DNA of 64,000 bases. Source: Limnanthes douglasii subsp. nivea (taxonomy: Eukaryota > Streptophyta > Magnoliopsida > Brassicales > Limnanthaceae). Position numbers and translations under genes: made by a program. Position 1 is the stretch's first letter. Each line of letters starts with the position of its first letter. Shown piece by piece: positions 11,693 through 22,010 of the stretch. The DNA lies in assembly GCA_036936605.1 (NCBI GenBank), contig JAUPFV010000002.1, positions 317,952,893 through 318,016,892 on the forward strand, in the 5' to 3' direction. The notes beneath the pieces were generated by a model, which saw only the letters and a list, made by a program, of their open reading frames with translations, searched no databases and was not told the origin of the DNA.

Positions 11693-12094
11693 AGCACAAA
11701 TCCATCAATCTACCTCTAAACTCGCTATAGCTTCTCTGTAGCTGCTAGGTTCCTGCATCTCAACTTCTTATGCAACTGACAGAGCATATGCAACTAGATT
11801 CGTATACATTTTTGGAAGTTTAATATTTGTTCTTTCTCTGCCCAGTGCTATGCTATAAGCTTGTTGTTTTGGTTCGGGCGCATCATCGTCAGTATCATCT
11901 GATACTGACGCTTCGCCTCCTGATTATGGATCCACCTCAGAACCACTTGAATTATTGGACATGCTAGGAACCGAACACACTCAAATGTTCATAATTAGCC
12001 GACGATCCAAACCAAATCTCAAAAGGAGTTTTACAATCAATAGTCATTGATGGGGCCGATTCACTAAGTAACACACTGTATTGATAGCTTCAAC

Positions 12095-13075
12095 TCAAAG
12101 ATCATTTCCCACACCGGAATGCGAGAACATGCTTCGTGCCTTGTCACAAAGCGTCATGTTCATTCTTTTCGCGACTCCATTCTGTTGTGGTGTTCTAGAA
12201 CAAGTGCGATGATGCATTATTCCATCAGCTTCGCAGAACTCGTTGAACTCACGACTACAATATTCTGACCCATTATATCTTAAGACGTTTGATATTTCTT
12301 CCTGATTGCTTCTCAATCATCGTCTTCCATTTGAAAAAGGTTGAATATGCCTCATCTTTCGTTTTCAGAAAGTAAATCCAAACCATCCTTGAATAATCAT
12401 CAATCAAACTCATGTAGTATCTGGCTTCGTTCTTCGATGGAATTATGTTTGGACCCCAAAGATCTGAGTGAATATAGTCCACTATCCGTTTAGTCTTTCT
12501 TACGGCCGATTTTCTGAATTTGACTCTAGTTTGTTTACCAAACACACAGTGCTCAGAAAATCCCAATGATTCTGTTTTATACCCTTTCAACAAATCTCTC
12601 TTTCCTAAAACAACTAATCCTCTGTCACTCATGTGACCAAGACGCTAATGCCATAATTGATTATGATCCTGCCTCCCTTGGCTATTACACCCTGATGATG
12701 TTACTTCAATATCGCCCATAACAACACTCCCCTGGAGAATGTAAAGACCCTTCTGCAAACTGCCTTTGATGCATACCATTGAGCCTTTTGTCACTTTGAT
12801 TAGACTATCTTCTGCACGGTACTTGTAACCCCGAGAGTTTAGTGTCCTAAGATGAATCAGGTTTCTCTTTAATCCAGTAGCATGTCAGCACGTCAAGATT
12901 CTAACAACCCCGTCAAACATTCTGATTCTGACGTTACCAATACCACCAATAGTCAACAAATGATTGTTCCCTAAATAGACACTTCCCTGCATTGGTTTGT
13001 AAGTATCAAACCACTTCTTGAACTAACACATATGATATATAGCGCCAGTATCGAGTACCTAATATTTTTTCCCAC
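12095..13075 (-). pseudogene. protease and integrase, copia element
   Basis: The protease active site VLDTGAIYH lies near 13050. The integrase zinc finger follows with H...H (RLGHMSDRGL) and a damaged Cys pair (SEHCVFGKQ, first Cys now Ser). The core holds YIHSDLWGP (catalytic Asp) and LIDDYSRMVWIYFLKTKDE. At about 12280 a two-base deletion destroys the LRxDNGxEY box: the frame ends at KRLKI and resumes as LRYNGSEYCSREF, so the second catalytic Asp is lost. QQNGVAKRMN follows. Confidence 0.85.
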
Positions 13076-13099
13076 AGTCTGAACGCACAACAATACAAT

Positions 13100-13917
13100 T
13101 CATCTACCATTGTTTTCACTATCGTCGGAATCGTTCACACCTTCAACAATGTGTGCTACATTTTCCTTTTGATTTTCCTTCTTACCATTCAGTTTCGGAC
13201 AATCTCTCCTATAATGACCCTGCTCACCGCTTTTATAAAAGTTTGAGTTACTTACCTTTGATTTCGACCTCCACTTCTTTCTTCTTAAAGAACTCGCTTT
13301 GCTTCCAGATCTTCCTCTAGTCACAAAACCTTTCCCTTCAGCCTGATTGTATGGCTACAACTGTTTCATCTACTTTGATTTCAGTGCCCTTTTGGCATCT
13401 GCTAGCGATAACTTATCCTTACCATACATTATGGTATCTACAAAGTTTTTATAAGAAGCTGGTAACGATCTCAATACAAACAAAGCTTGATCATCATCCT
13501 CAATATTGATAGATATGTTCTCCAAGTCCATTATAATTGATTTAAAATTATCTAAGTGCTCAGTTATGGATATACCTTCTTTCAATATGAAATCGTGTAA
13601 ACTTTTCTTCAAGTATAATCAGTTTACTACTAATTTCTCTGAGTAAAGATCTTTTAGCTTCTTCCATGTGCAGGCAGCAGTCTTCTCACCACTAATCTCG
13701 CGAAGCACATTATCTTTCATAGTCATTAAAATCCAGTACATAGCCCTTTCTTCAAGATCTTGTTTCTTCTATTCTTTCATCTATCTGGTAACTTATTCTC
13801 CACAGCCTTTCACATCCCTTGCGGTACTAATGAAGATTTCAGTTTAATCTTCCACAACGCAAAATTGGATCCTTCATCAAATTTTCCAATCATGTATATT
13901 GTTGTTGTAGACGCCAT
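13100..13917 (-). pseudogene. gag, copia element
   Basis: The start codon at 13915-13917 begins MASTTTIYMIGKFDEGSNFA, a typical copia gag start. After frameshifts, 13370-13612 gives the UBN2/gag block (ITEHLDNFKSIIMDLENI, FVLRSLPASYKNFVDTIMYG). 13100-13324 gives the basic region and nucleocapsid zinc knuckle, reading FYKSGEQGHYRRDC: the first two Cys of CxxCxxxxHxxxxC are replaced by Phe and Ser, so zinc binding is lost. Confidence 0.88.
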
Positions 13918-13973
13918 TATAAAACCATAATTACAAAAGCCCTAATTTCACCACGTGGATCTGATACCAATTT

Positions 13974-14367
13974 TGTTATTAAATCACTATGCAATTTATC
14001 ACAAAATGGCTCAAGCACAGAACACAAATGGAACAAAGAACAGTAAAAATAGAACACAGGATTTTACATGGTTCGACAATTGTCTATGTCCACGGGCGCC
14101 GCCAGATAAAAGTGTTTCACTATGATAGATAAGGGTTACACGTTTCAGATTATGTTTTGTGTAGTCCTAGTAGTCTATTTATAGGTAATAAATAGAACTT
14201 ACTAGATAATGGGCTCATACCACAAGACTAACAATGATACTGTCACAACACTTATTTGTACTGCCGAACACAGTACACTGTTAAGGCACAATAACACTAT
14301 CACAGACACAAAACTGTACTGCCGGACACAGTACACTATCAAGGCACTATTCAACTCATTCACAATA
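13974..14367 (-). repeat. 5' LTR of the copia element
   Basis: 394 bp, pairs with 9674-10076. On the minus strand it runs from TATTGTGAATGAG (first bases mutated from TGTTG) to AATAACA and is followed by the primer site. It contains a conserved stretch with TATTTATAG near 14175-14183 on the plus strand, a possible TATA region on either strand. Confidence 0.92.
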
Positions 14368-14372
14368 ATAAC

Positions 14373-15750
14373 ATTTACTTATTTTCAAGAATACTTTAAT
14401 ATTTAGATGTTTTCTCACAAGAAAATCACTAAATTGTCCTTAAAAGAATTCAAAAAATTAATTGACCTAACTTGAAGAAACGCTTGAAACTATAATGAAA
14501 TTGTTTCACCCTTAAAACACATGTATAATGTTTTTTTGTTAACGTATGGTCTTAAATAGTATTTTCATACAAATTTAATATATTATATAATATTTTTTAA
14601 CTAACAATTCCACTCTTCAAAGTTTATACAAAAATATAATAATATGTTTTGGAAGTAAATATAACATGCTTCTAAATTTAACCTTTCATAAACTATGATA
14701 TTACTATGTTACGCAACTTTACTATACCATGTTTTGCAATTTAACATTTTACAAAAATGATAATACTATGTTTTGTAACTTGAATATACTATGTTTGGTA
14801 ACTTGAATATCACATATTTCACAAATTAGCATTTCGAAAAACAATAATATTATGTTTAACAACTTGATATATTGTGTTTTGTAATTTAATATTTCCTAAT
14901 AATGATACTACTATGTTAACCAAAAGAATATTGGTTTTCTAACATACAGTCTTGAAAAATATTGTTCTACTAACGTACAATCTCGAATAATCATTTTCAA
15001 ATAAAGTATAATAATTTCTTAATTAAATTAATGTTCGAGTCGAATGATCAATGATTGCTGCATTGATCTCGCATTCGCAATATTCGAGTCCCCATATTTC
15101 AGCTTCACCTCTTTCATCCTATGTGGAATTAATTTTCAAAAGAACGTTGGAAAGTGCATGAAGATCAACTTCACCTCCTTCATGATTACTGCATTGATCT
15201 TGCATTCCCAACGTTCGAGCCCTCATATTTCAACTTCACCTCCTTTATCCTTCATGGAATCAAGTTACAAAGGAAACTTTATGTTTCCTCCTGTTATACA
15301 GTATTCTGTAGAGAGCCCATTCTTCAAAGAAAGAAGACGCGAGAAGATACTCTGCATAATCCAATTTTTTTTTCTGAGATAGGTTGAACTTTTTCTATTT
15401 CTCTTGTTCTGAAAAAAAAGGTTATAGTTTTTTTGTAAACGATGGCTATGCAATTGCTATCATAAATCTCAATTGAATTTTTAGATGTCCATCCTCCATT
15501 ATCTTCTATATATTCAAGGGCTCGACGGGTTCGTTTTCCGTTAATAATTTTTGAAGAATTATGCCTCTTGGTGAAATATTACCACTCATCGGGCCTAATT
15601 TATTGGTTGTTTGATTGATTCAGAAGCCAAGATTCTCAATCATAGATATCCATTTTTGGGATAACATGATCTCTTTCAGACGAACATTAGACTTTCATAT
15701 TCATAATATGAGCCACCATATCTAGATTTGTGATGACCATATTTGAAAAG
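14373..15750. other. AT-rich repeat DNA with a 131-bp tandem duplication
   Basis: No gene is supported. 14640-14930 continues the TACTATGTTTTGTAACTTGA theme found left of the copia element. 15040-15275 holds two copies of a roughly 100-bp block spaced 131 bp apart (shared GCATTGATCT, CATATTTCA, CTTCACCTC). The short ORFs here are in the repeat and have no recognisable domain. Confidence 0.55.
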
Positions 15751-15751
15751 A

Positions 15752-15832
15752 GGATGAATAATATAATCGATTACAAATGATAGAAAATTGCACTTTTAGC
15801 CATTACCATATGTATTTCAATTTTAAACTTAT
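15752..15832 (-). repeat. probable 3' LTR fragment of element D
   Basis: About 80 bp matching 21926-22005 (shared AGGATGAATAA, AAATTGCACTTTTAGCC). Similarity fades on both sides, so only part of the LTR is recognisable. Its position left of the antisense gene fits a 3' LTR of a minus-strand element. Confidence 0.45.
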
Positions 15833-15905
15833 CCTCTAACTATACAAAAATCAAACAATAATACAATTTTCTAATTGCTATTACTTCGTGATTATTTATA
15901 TCATT

Positions 15906-16622
15906 ATCAATAGTAGGCATGGGCATATGGGTATGGAACCGAAGAACCAAACCGAACTGAAATAATGGATTCGGTTCGGTTCCGGTTCCTTATAAATACC
16001 CGTACGGTTCCTTATCTTAAATACCCACGGCTCTCGGTTCGGTTCGGTTCGGAACCGAGAACCGAATGGTACCCATAAAGAACCGAATAAGCAATAGTAC
16101 CTTTGAATATCCATGGTTTTTTGTTCGGTTCCAAACGGTTCTTTTGGCTACAAAGTAACCATTTGGTTCTTTTCAGGTTCAGTTCCAAACAGTTCTTTTG
16201 GTTAGAAAGTAACCATTTGGTTAGAAAATAACCATTTGGTTCTTTTCGGGTTCAGTTCCAAATAGTTTTTTTGGTTAGAAAGTAACCATTTGGTTAGAAA
16301 ATAACCATTTCGTTCATTTTGGGTTCGGTTCCAAACGGTTCTTCTGGTTACAAAGTAACCATTTGGTTAGAAAGTAACCATTTGGAACCGAAACCCGAAT
16401 GTAACCAGCCGAACCGAGAAGAACCGAACCGAACTGAATTTTAATCAGTTCCTAAATGGGTACTAGTTTTAAAGAACCGAAAGAACCAAGAACTGAATGA
16501 ACCGAACCGAATTTTAATCGGTTCCTAAATGGGTACTAGTTTTAAAGAACCGAAAGAACCGAGAACCGAAAGAACCAAACCGAACCGAACCGAAGAACCG
16601 AATGCCCATACCTAATCAATAG
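15906..16622. mobile_element. hAT-like non-autonomous element of GGTTCGG repeats, 8-bp target duplication
   Basis: Body 15914-16614 (701 bp), flanked by perfect ATCAATAG repeats (15906-15913, 16615-16622). Ends are inverted: TAGGCATGGGCA at the left and TGCCCATACCTA at the right. An 8-bp duplication with short TA-starting inverted ends fits the hAT superfamily. The inside has no coding capacity. It consists of degenerate GGTTCGG units on the left and CCGAACC units on the right, plus a block repeated about every 88 bp in the middle and a 73-bp direct repeat (GGGTACTAG at 16458 and 16531). The whole could fold into a very long hairpin. Confidence 0.87.
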
Positions 16623-17678
16623 CCTCCTAGTCCTTGTGAAGACTACTGAAGAAGGACTAAAACTGCTTCAGGCTACTATGAACAAAACTTCTAATCTCCA
16701 TCGGAGATCTATTTGTATTATCCACGTCCTCCTCAAAAACCTTTTGACAAGCGCCTCAGATACTTTTTATGTTCACCACAAAAATTCACCTCGAAACTCT
16801 GTGTAACTGTTCTACGTTCACTTCGAAAAAATTCATTGCTTTCTTAATCATTTACCTAGAATGAGCTAGAACTTTGTAGAATAACCCTAGTATGCATATA
16901 TTGTGCTATTTAACTCTGACATCCAACACGTATTAGCCTACTTTAGACTAGGAAACCTTTTATTGGTTCACATTTTAACCTATAGACGTTTGTCAACCTT
17001 TTATCTTCTTTTTTCTAAGAACCCTAATTTATTCTCTACTAATTATTCTATAAATACTCTTTCAACTCCCATTTTCCTTATCACACATAAAATCTAGAGA
17101 TAGAAAGAGAGAGTCGCCTAAGAAATTTTACTCCAACGCAACCACCACGTGAAATTATTAATTTCTCCGATTTTCATTCATATTGTTCATGCCTGATTTG
17201 AATAACTGTCATCACTTCTGTTCATGAAAAAATAAAACCCCACTAAAAACCCATCTTTGGCATCTACAACTACTTAAATATCATTTAGAAGACTGCTGAA
17301 TATTGAGCAACATGTGTGATTGATAACTCTTTAAAACTTTACACTCGTACCATCGTATATGGGGCCTTCAACCCTGATTAAAACTCTTATGGAAACCAAA
17401 ATCCTTCCGATATGATCCTTAATCCTACTCACAACATTCCCCTCAACAAATAAAAGATAAATCTCCTCGAAACCCACACAAACATATTCTACCAACACTT
17501 GAAATATTCCTCCAATCAACGACAACAAACATAGGAGAAATATCATCAATAGTCAATAGAAAAGTCTTCTGCCAATACTTAAAATCCTCCTCGAATCAAG
17601 CGTAAACAAACATCTCGAATACATTGAAGAGCATCATCTCAAAAAAGCTAACCTCCTCGAAAAAGTGCATTTGTAGCA
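16623..17678. other. non-coding 3' part of element D, upstream of its antisense gene
   Basis: AT-rich. No LTR boundary, purine tract or recognisable gene could be set here. By position it should contain the leader and promoter of the antisense gene of element D. Confidence 0.4.
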
Positions 17679-19870
17679 ATGGGTGATTCCAAAGATATCA
17701 ATACTTCTCAAAACCATACATCATCTTCCTCTCCCTTGAAGGAAAAGTCTGTGATAAACAAAAAATCACATGAAATTCCTTCGGAGAACAACCAACATAC
17801 CGATAAAATTACCCATAATAATCCTTAAGCTACCGCTACAAATACTCCCCCTCCTCAATTTCGAGATGAAGCCTCCAAGGAGATTGTTGAGTCAGAATAT
17901 TGAATAATAACTAAATCAAATATTCAAAATGTAGAAAGTACTCCTCCTTAGACTTCGAAGATAATATCTCAAAAAATCCAGTTCCAAAGAAAAACAAAGT
18001 CATTTTGCCCGAGAACATTGCTACAAATTTAAGCGTGAATCTAAAGAACATATTGTCTGAGTACCTTATTACACTAAAAACGTGCAATATGAGTACTACA
18101 ACCAATATGAGTTGGAGACTCTCAAAAATAAATGGGGTATCTCAGATAATGTCATTTTTCGATTTTCGGTGGTAGGAAAGACTCCACTCTCTTGTGGAGA
18201 AAATGAACTTGTGGTATATCTTAAGATCATAAACTGGGGCCTTTAGTTTCTGTTGGACCAGTCATAGTAGAATACTTTGAGATTATCGACTTGTGTCTAA
18301 CGCAAGAAAGTACTAACCTGTGGTTCACATTGCTATCTAACATAATGGCTTCAAGACTTTCCAAATATCCCTTCTAATCGAATAATTTGTTGTGCTGACT
18401 GGCCTTTCCAAAACTCCAGCGCTACCCTTCTATTATCTCACTCTCGAAGAATCCTTCAAATTGATTGATGATCTCCTCGAAACTGACAAACTTTGGAATC
18501 AACGATTTTATATTCACTATGGAGCTTGGGAGAATGGGAAAGAGATTTCCGATGAAATCCTTTGAGGCTGAACCTCAAATGGAAAAGCACCAGTAAGTGA
18601 TACAAATATTTTATTTATTATTGTTCCCTGTAGAAATTTCGAGTCGGTACAAAATCTACCAAACTGCTGCCCAAGACACATTTGCCAAACTATATGAGTG
18701 GGCAGAAAAAACATCTTGTAATGAAGTTCACAAGGCCTCCTAGCCTCTAAATTTTATTCTGAGCCATCTATAGAAGATCACTCTGGATTGTATCGTCCTA
18801 GCTGACGAAATAATCCCCCAATCCAGGAGATGTCCTGAAAAGGCTAGCTGCTCCTAGCGCACGTATTATACTGCCTGTTCGGAATAGATCGTAGAGCCAC
18901 TTGCCTAAAAAAAAATTCCAAGCTAGTGCCTACACAGATCCGAAGTAAAAGAAAACTCGAAGGAATCCAAAAAGAATAGCTAGTGAGGCTAACCCCTCCA
19001 ACACCGAAGAAGTTCCAGCTAGGTCTTCGAAAAAAGATAGAAAATTGTTTCTTTAAAGAAAAATAAGATCTCCTCAAACAATCATGTCAGAAGATATAGT
19101 TGATGTGCCTTCTCCATATCCAACCCCAAATACTGATGAGGTAGAAGAAAGATAAGAAGTTCTTGAAAGAGACAACCAAGGAACATTTAATGTGATTGGC
19201 GAAGATGTAGTTGGTGAGGATGAAATCCAAGATTTGTATAAGGAATTGACCCTTAAATTCAACAAGTCCAAGACTATATCGTATAAATCAACAACCAAAT
19301 TAAAAAAGGTAATTTGCCTCAAATTCTAAGTTTATTTTCTCCTCGGGTTTCTTCCCCAACTACTCTTGCTATATACGACAACTATCATCCTCATCCTGTC
19401 AGGGAACCCTTTGAGGAAGTGTTAAATCTACTTCGACCTTTCTCTACCCTCAAAGATACATCCAAGAAATTATGCGAATTTGCTCGAATTAAATTGGAGA
19501 GTCTTGAAAAGATGTAATATGGTGGAAAAAATACTGATTACATGAAGAGATTAAGAGAAATTTACAACCGAAACCTCCTTGAAAAATTCCAACCCTTTCA
19601 AACCAACAGATTAGAATCCCTTAAGAGATTCATCTAATTCAAACGTCGTTTGTTCATGATTAATGGCCAAGAAAAATAAAATACTAAGTTTACGCATCAG
19701 ACTGAACTGGCCAACCTTAAGGCAGAAGACGAAGTTGAGTTAAACAAAGAACATACAAAGTATTCATCCTTGAAGAAATTTTTTGAAAAAAAATGAGGAA
19801 GAAAGAAAGAAGGTGCTTCAAGATTTGGAATCAAACTATGAAACCTCCCTCGAATTGATGGTTCGTTCAC
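17679..19870 (+). pseudogene. antisense gene of Tat element D, with intron traces
   Basis: Begins ATG at 17679 (MGDSKDINTSQNH). Homology to the B and C copies is clear in pieces: LKNKWGISDNV, then FKLIDDLLETDKLW and YGAWENGKEISDE (18455-18555), then TFAKLYEWAE after the intron position, then Lys-rich and coiled-coil parts up to the block equivalent to EEKAEMLREQEAKIQ in A. The C-terminal part is missing: the frame meets gag at about 19870. Stops and shifts are frequent. At the first homology block it has Trp where B and C have stop codons. A GTAAGT donor (18593) and TGTAG acceptor (18633) stand at the conserved intron place. Confidence 0.75.
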
Positions 19871-21650
19871 AACCATAACCACTTTCTTATTTGGGTCGAC
19901 ATTTAGATATTCTGAAGCCGCATCGAAGCTTTCCTATTTTTTCTAACTTTGAATCCACAATCATTAATGCGTTCTCTTGCTTCGAAGGTGTGCTCATACT
20001 ATGTTGTGCATATGTACTTGGGTTATTTTGACCATTATTCTGCCATCTAACAAAAGTTGTCAACTTGCCATTAACTATCAAAATCGGATTTTCTTAAAGC
20101 TATACAATTCGCGGTATCATGTCCAATATCATTATGGTATTTGCAAAACTTATTATTTTGCTCCTCCCTTGGCCTATTTATTTGAGTTGGTTTTCTAAAA
20201 TTAACATGATTCTTGTCTCTTTCAAATATCATTGCCATGTTCTTATTTAACTCCGCAAAATATTATGACCTTATTTATTGGTTGGGCCTCACCTGAGGAG
20301 GTTGATAGCTAGCCGGTTGAGACGATGTTCCTTATGTTCGATGAGGAAGACTAGTATTCTCCCTTGGACGAGATGGTACTTGGGAATTCGATGAGCTTTC
20401 TTAGTATCCTAGACCAGTACATGCATGCCTCGAATTTCTTTTAATGGAACTTGTCCCGCTTGGAACTCTTGTTGATTCTTCCACCTTAATGTATTCTTCA
20501 ACTTGATCCATTAAGGCTCTGAACGTCAATACCCTTCTCTTGTGCTCTCATTTGCTAAATCCCCTGGAAAAAATCCTTGCCTAAAAGCTGCAATTGCAAC
20601 AAGCTCTTCACGATATTCTAATTATATCTTTGTTAACACAAATCATCTTGTATAATCTTTTAATTTCTCCCCTATTGTATGTTTGTATTGTATTATTCCA
20701 TCATCATTAGCTCGCATATCTTTTCTTTCCACGAATTGCGTTCAAAATAAAGTGTAAAAAATTCTAAAGTTGGTAATGGATCCCCGCAAAATTCTATTAT
20801 ACCATTTTAGGGTGTTGCCTTTACAAGTTTGTGAGAATGCTCTACATAACAACCTATCATCATCTTCGGAGTTCATCATATAATTTTTAAATTTCTCAAT
20901 ATGATCATCGAGATCCTATGTTCTATAAAAATTTCGACCTTCGAAATATCAAAGTGCATAGGAAGATGTATTGACATAATCTTAGCTAATAAAGGAGAAT
21001 TCCTCCAATCCACTCCTTGCATATACTGATCAGCTCCAGTTGTTCCCATAAATGCATACAGGTTCTGGTCCGCAGTATTGGCATACTAGTTGGATGTGTT
21101 ACCCTCGTATCATGGATTGTCCCTCATATTCTTAGGCTTACCCTCATTCTTCGATCTATGCTTTTTGCATAATTTTTAATGTTGACTTCCCTATCTCTTT
21201 GAAGAACACCAATGTTTCCCTTGCTTAAAAGAATCATTCTCAGAATTCAAACCGGTAGAATTCATTATCATTGTCGAAAATATATTGATGTTTATCTTTT
21301 TTTTATTTCATAAAGAATGATGTTCTTTATCTGACTGAAAATACGTTTTTTTACGGTCACTTCGAACTTGACGAGTTGTGTAAGATTCATCAAACAGGTT
21401 TGCCAATTCATTTTTCTCGTCAATTTTTCATACCTCAGATTTTAGCCTACCTAATTGGATATGTTTCTCTCTTCGATCAAACTCATCGTTCAACACAGTT
21501 TTCTTTTCAAATAAATGATTTATCTGATTCTCTATATCAGATTGTTCACGCTGTTCGTTTCTTTGACTATCACCTCGATTTCCTTCTCTATGTAAGCATG
21601 ATTCCAACACTTCATTTTCCACCAGCACGATGGGATCAGTTCTGAATTTT
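19870..21650 (-). pseudogene. gag, element D
   Basis: Minus-strand reading gives the capsid domain (KFKNYMMNSEDDDRLLCRAF, TLKWYN, LVAIAAFRQGFFPGDLAN) and the zinc motif region with CIAL, with stops in all parts. It ends with FDAASEYLNVDPNK, equivalent to FDVESEYLDPDPTR at the gag-protease junction of A and B; the sequence beyond is antisense-gene coding, not protease. Confidence 0.75.
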
Positions 21651-21729
21651 GGTTACATTGTAACCTCAATCGGTAATTTTAATCGTAAATTTTGTGGTTT
21701 TAGATTTGTTATCTAGGTACCTCTTAATC

Positions 21730-21747
21730 TTCCACTGTGGTCGTTAA
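21730..21747 (-). other. primer-binding site of element D (mutated)
   Basis: The minus strand reads TTAACGACCACAGTGGAA, against TTGGCGACCACAGTGGGA in A. The TGG complementary to a tRNA CCA end is mutated, but the rest matches and it sits directly by the LTR start. Confidence 0.6.
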
Positions 21748-22010
21748 TGTTAAGTAATTGATTTTCGATATTAAGATTGAACAATAAAAGTGATTTTAGA
21801 AAAAGAAAACTACAAGTCTTTTAAAAAGAGAGAAACAAAGGGAGAAACACAAATTCCAATCAAATATGAGTAAAAATTGTCAATCAATTATTTATTTTTC
21901 TACTCCCCTTTTATTTAAAGGAAAAAAGGATGAATAACAAAATCGGTTACAAAATATAGCAAATTGCACTTTTAGCCCTTATTATTTGTTTCAATGTTAA
22001 AGTTAAGATT
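21748..22010 (-). repeat. 5' LTR (part) of element D
   Basis: Starts (plus reading) TGTTAAGTAATTG next to the primer site. The segment 21926-22005 recurs at 15752-15832. The outer end is not clear because similarity to the left copy stops near 22005. Confidence 0.45.

Larger units (their letters stand above)
9669..14372 (-). mobile_element. Ty1/copia retrotransposon with 5-bp target duplication
   Basis: Element body 9674-14367 (4.69 kb), minus strand, flanked by the direct repeat ATAAC (9669-9673 and 14368-14372). LTRs are 9674-10076 and 13974-14367. The primer site (minus strand, near 13960) is TGGTATCAGATCC, one base from the usual initiator-Met site of copia elements. Order gag-protease-integrase-RT-RNase H identifies Ty1/copia. 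The LTRs differ at roughly 11% by hand count, and the coding region has many stops and frameshifts, so this is an old, dead copy. Confidence 0.93.
15752..22010 (-). mobile_element. decayed Tat-type gypsy element D without pol
   Basis: It keeps, from right to left on the minus strand: an LTR start at 21748, a primer site, gag (about 21650-19870), and directly next to it the antisense gene (plus, 17679-19870). Protease, RT, RNase H and integrase are missing. An LTR-like direct repeat (15752-15832 versus 21926-22005) marks the outer parts, but full LTR limits could not be set. Gag and the antisense gene have many stops. A hAT-like element is inserted at 15914-16614. Confidence 0.72.
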
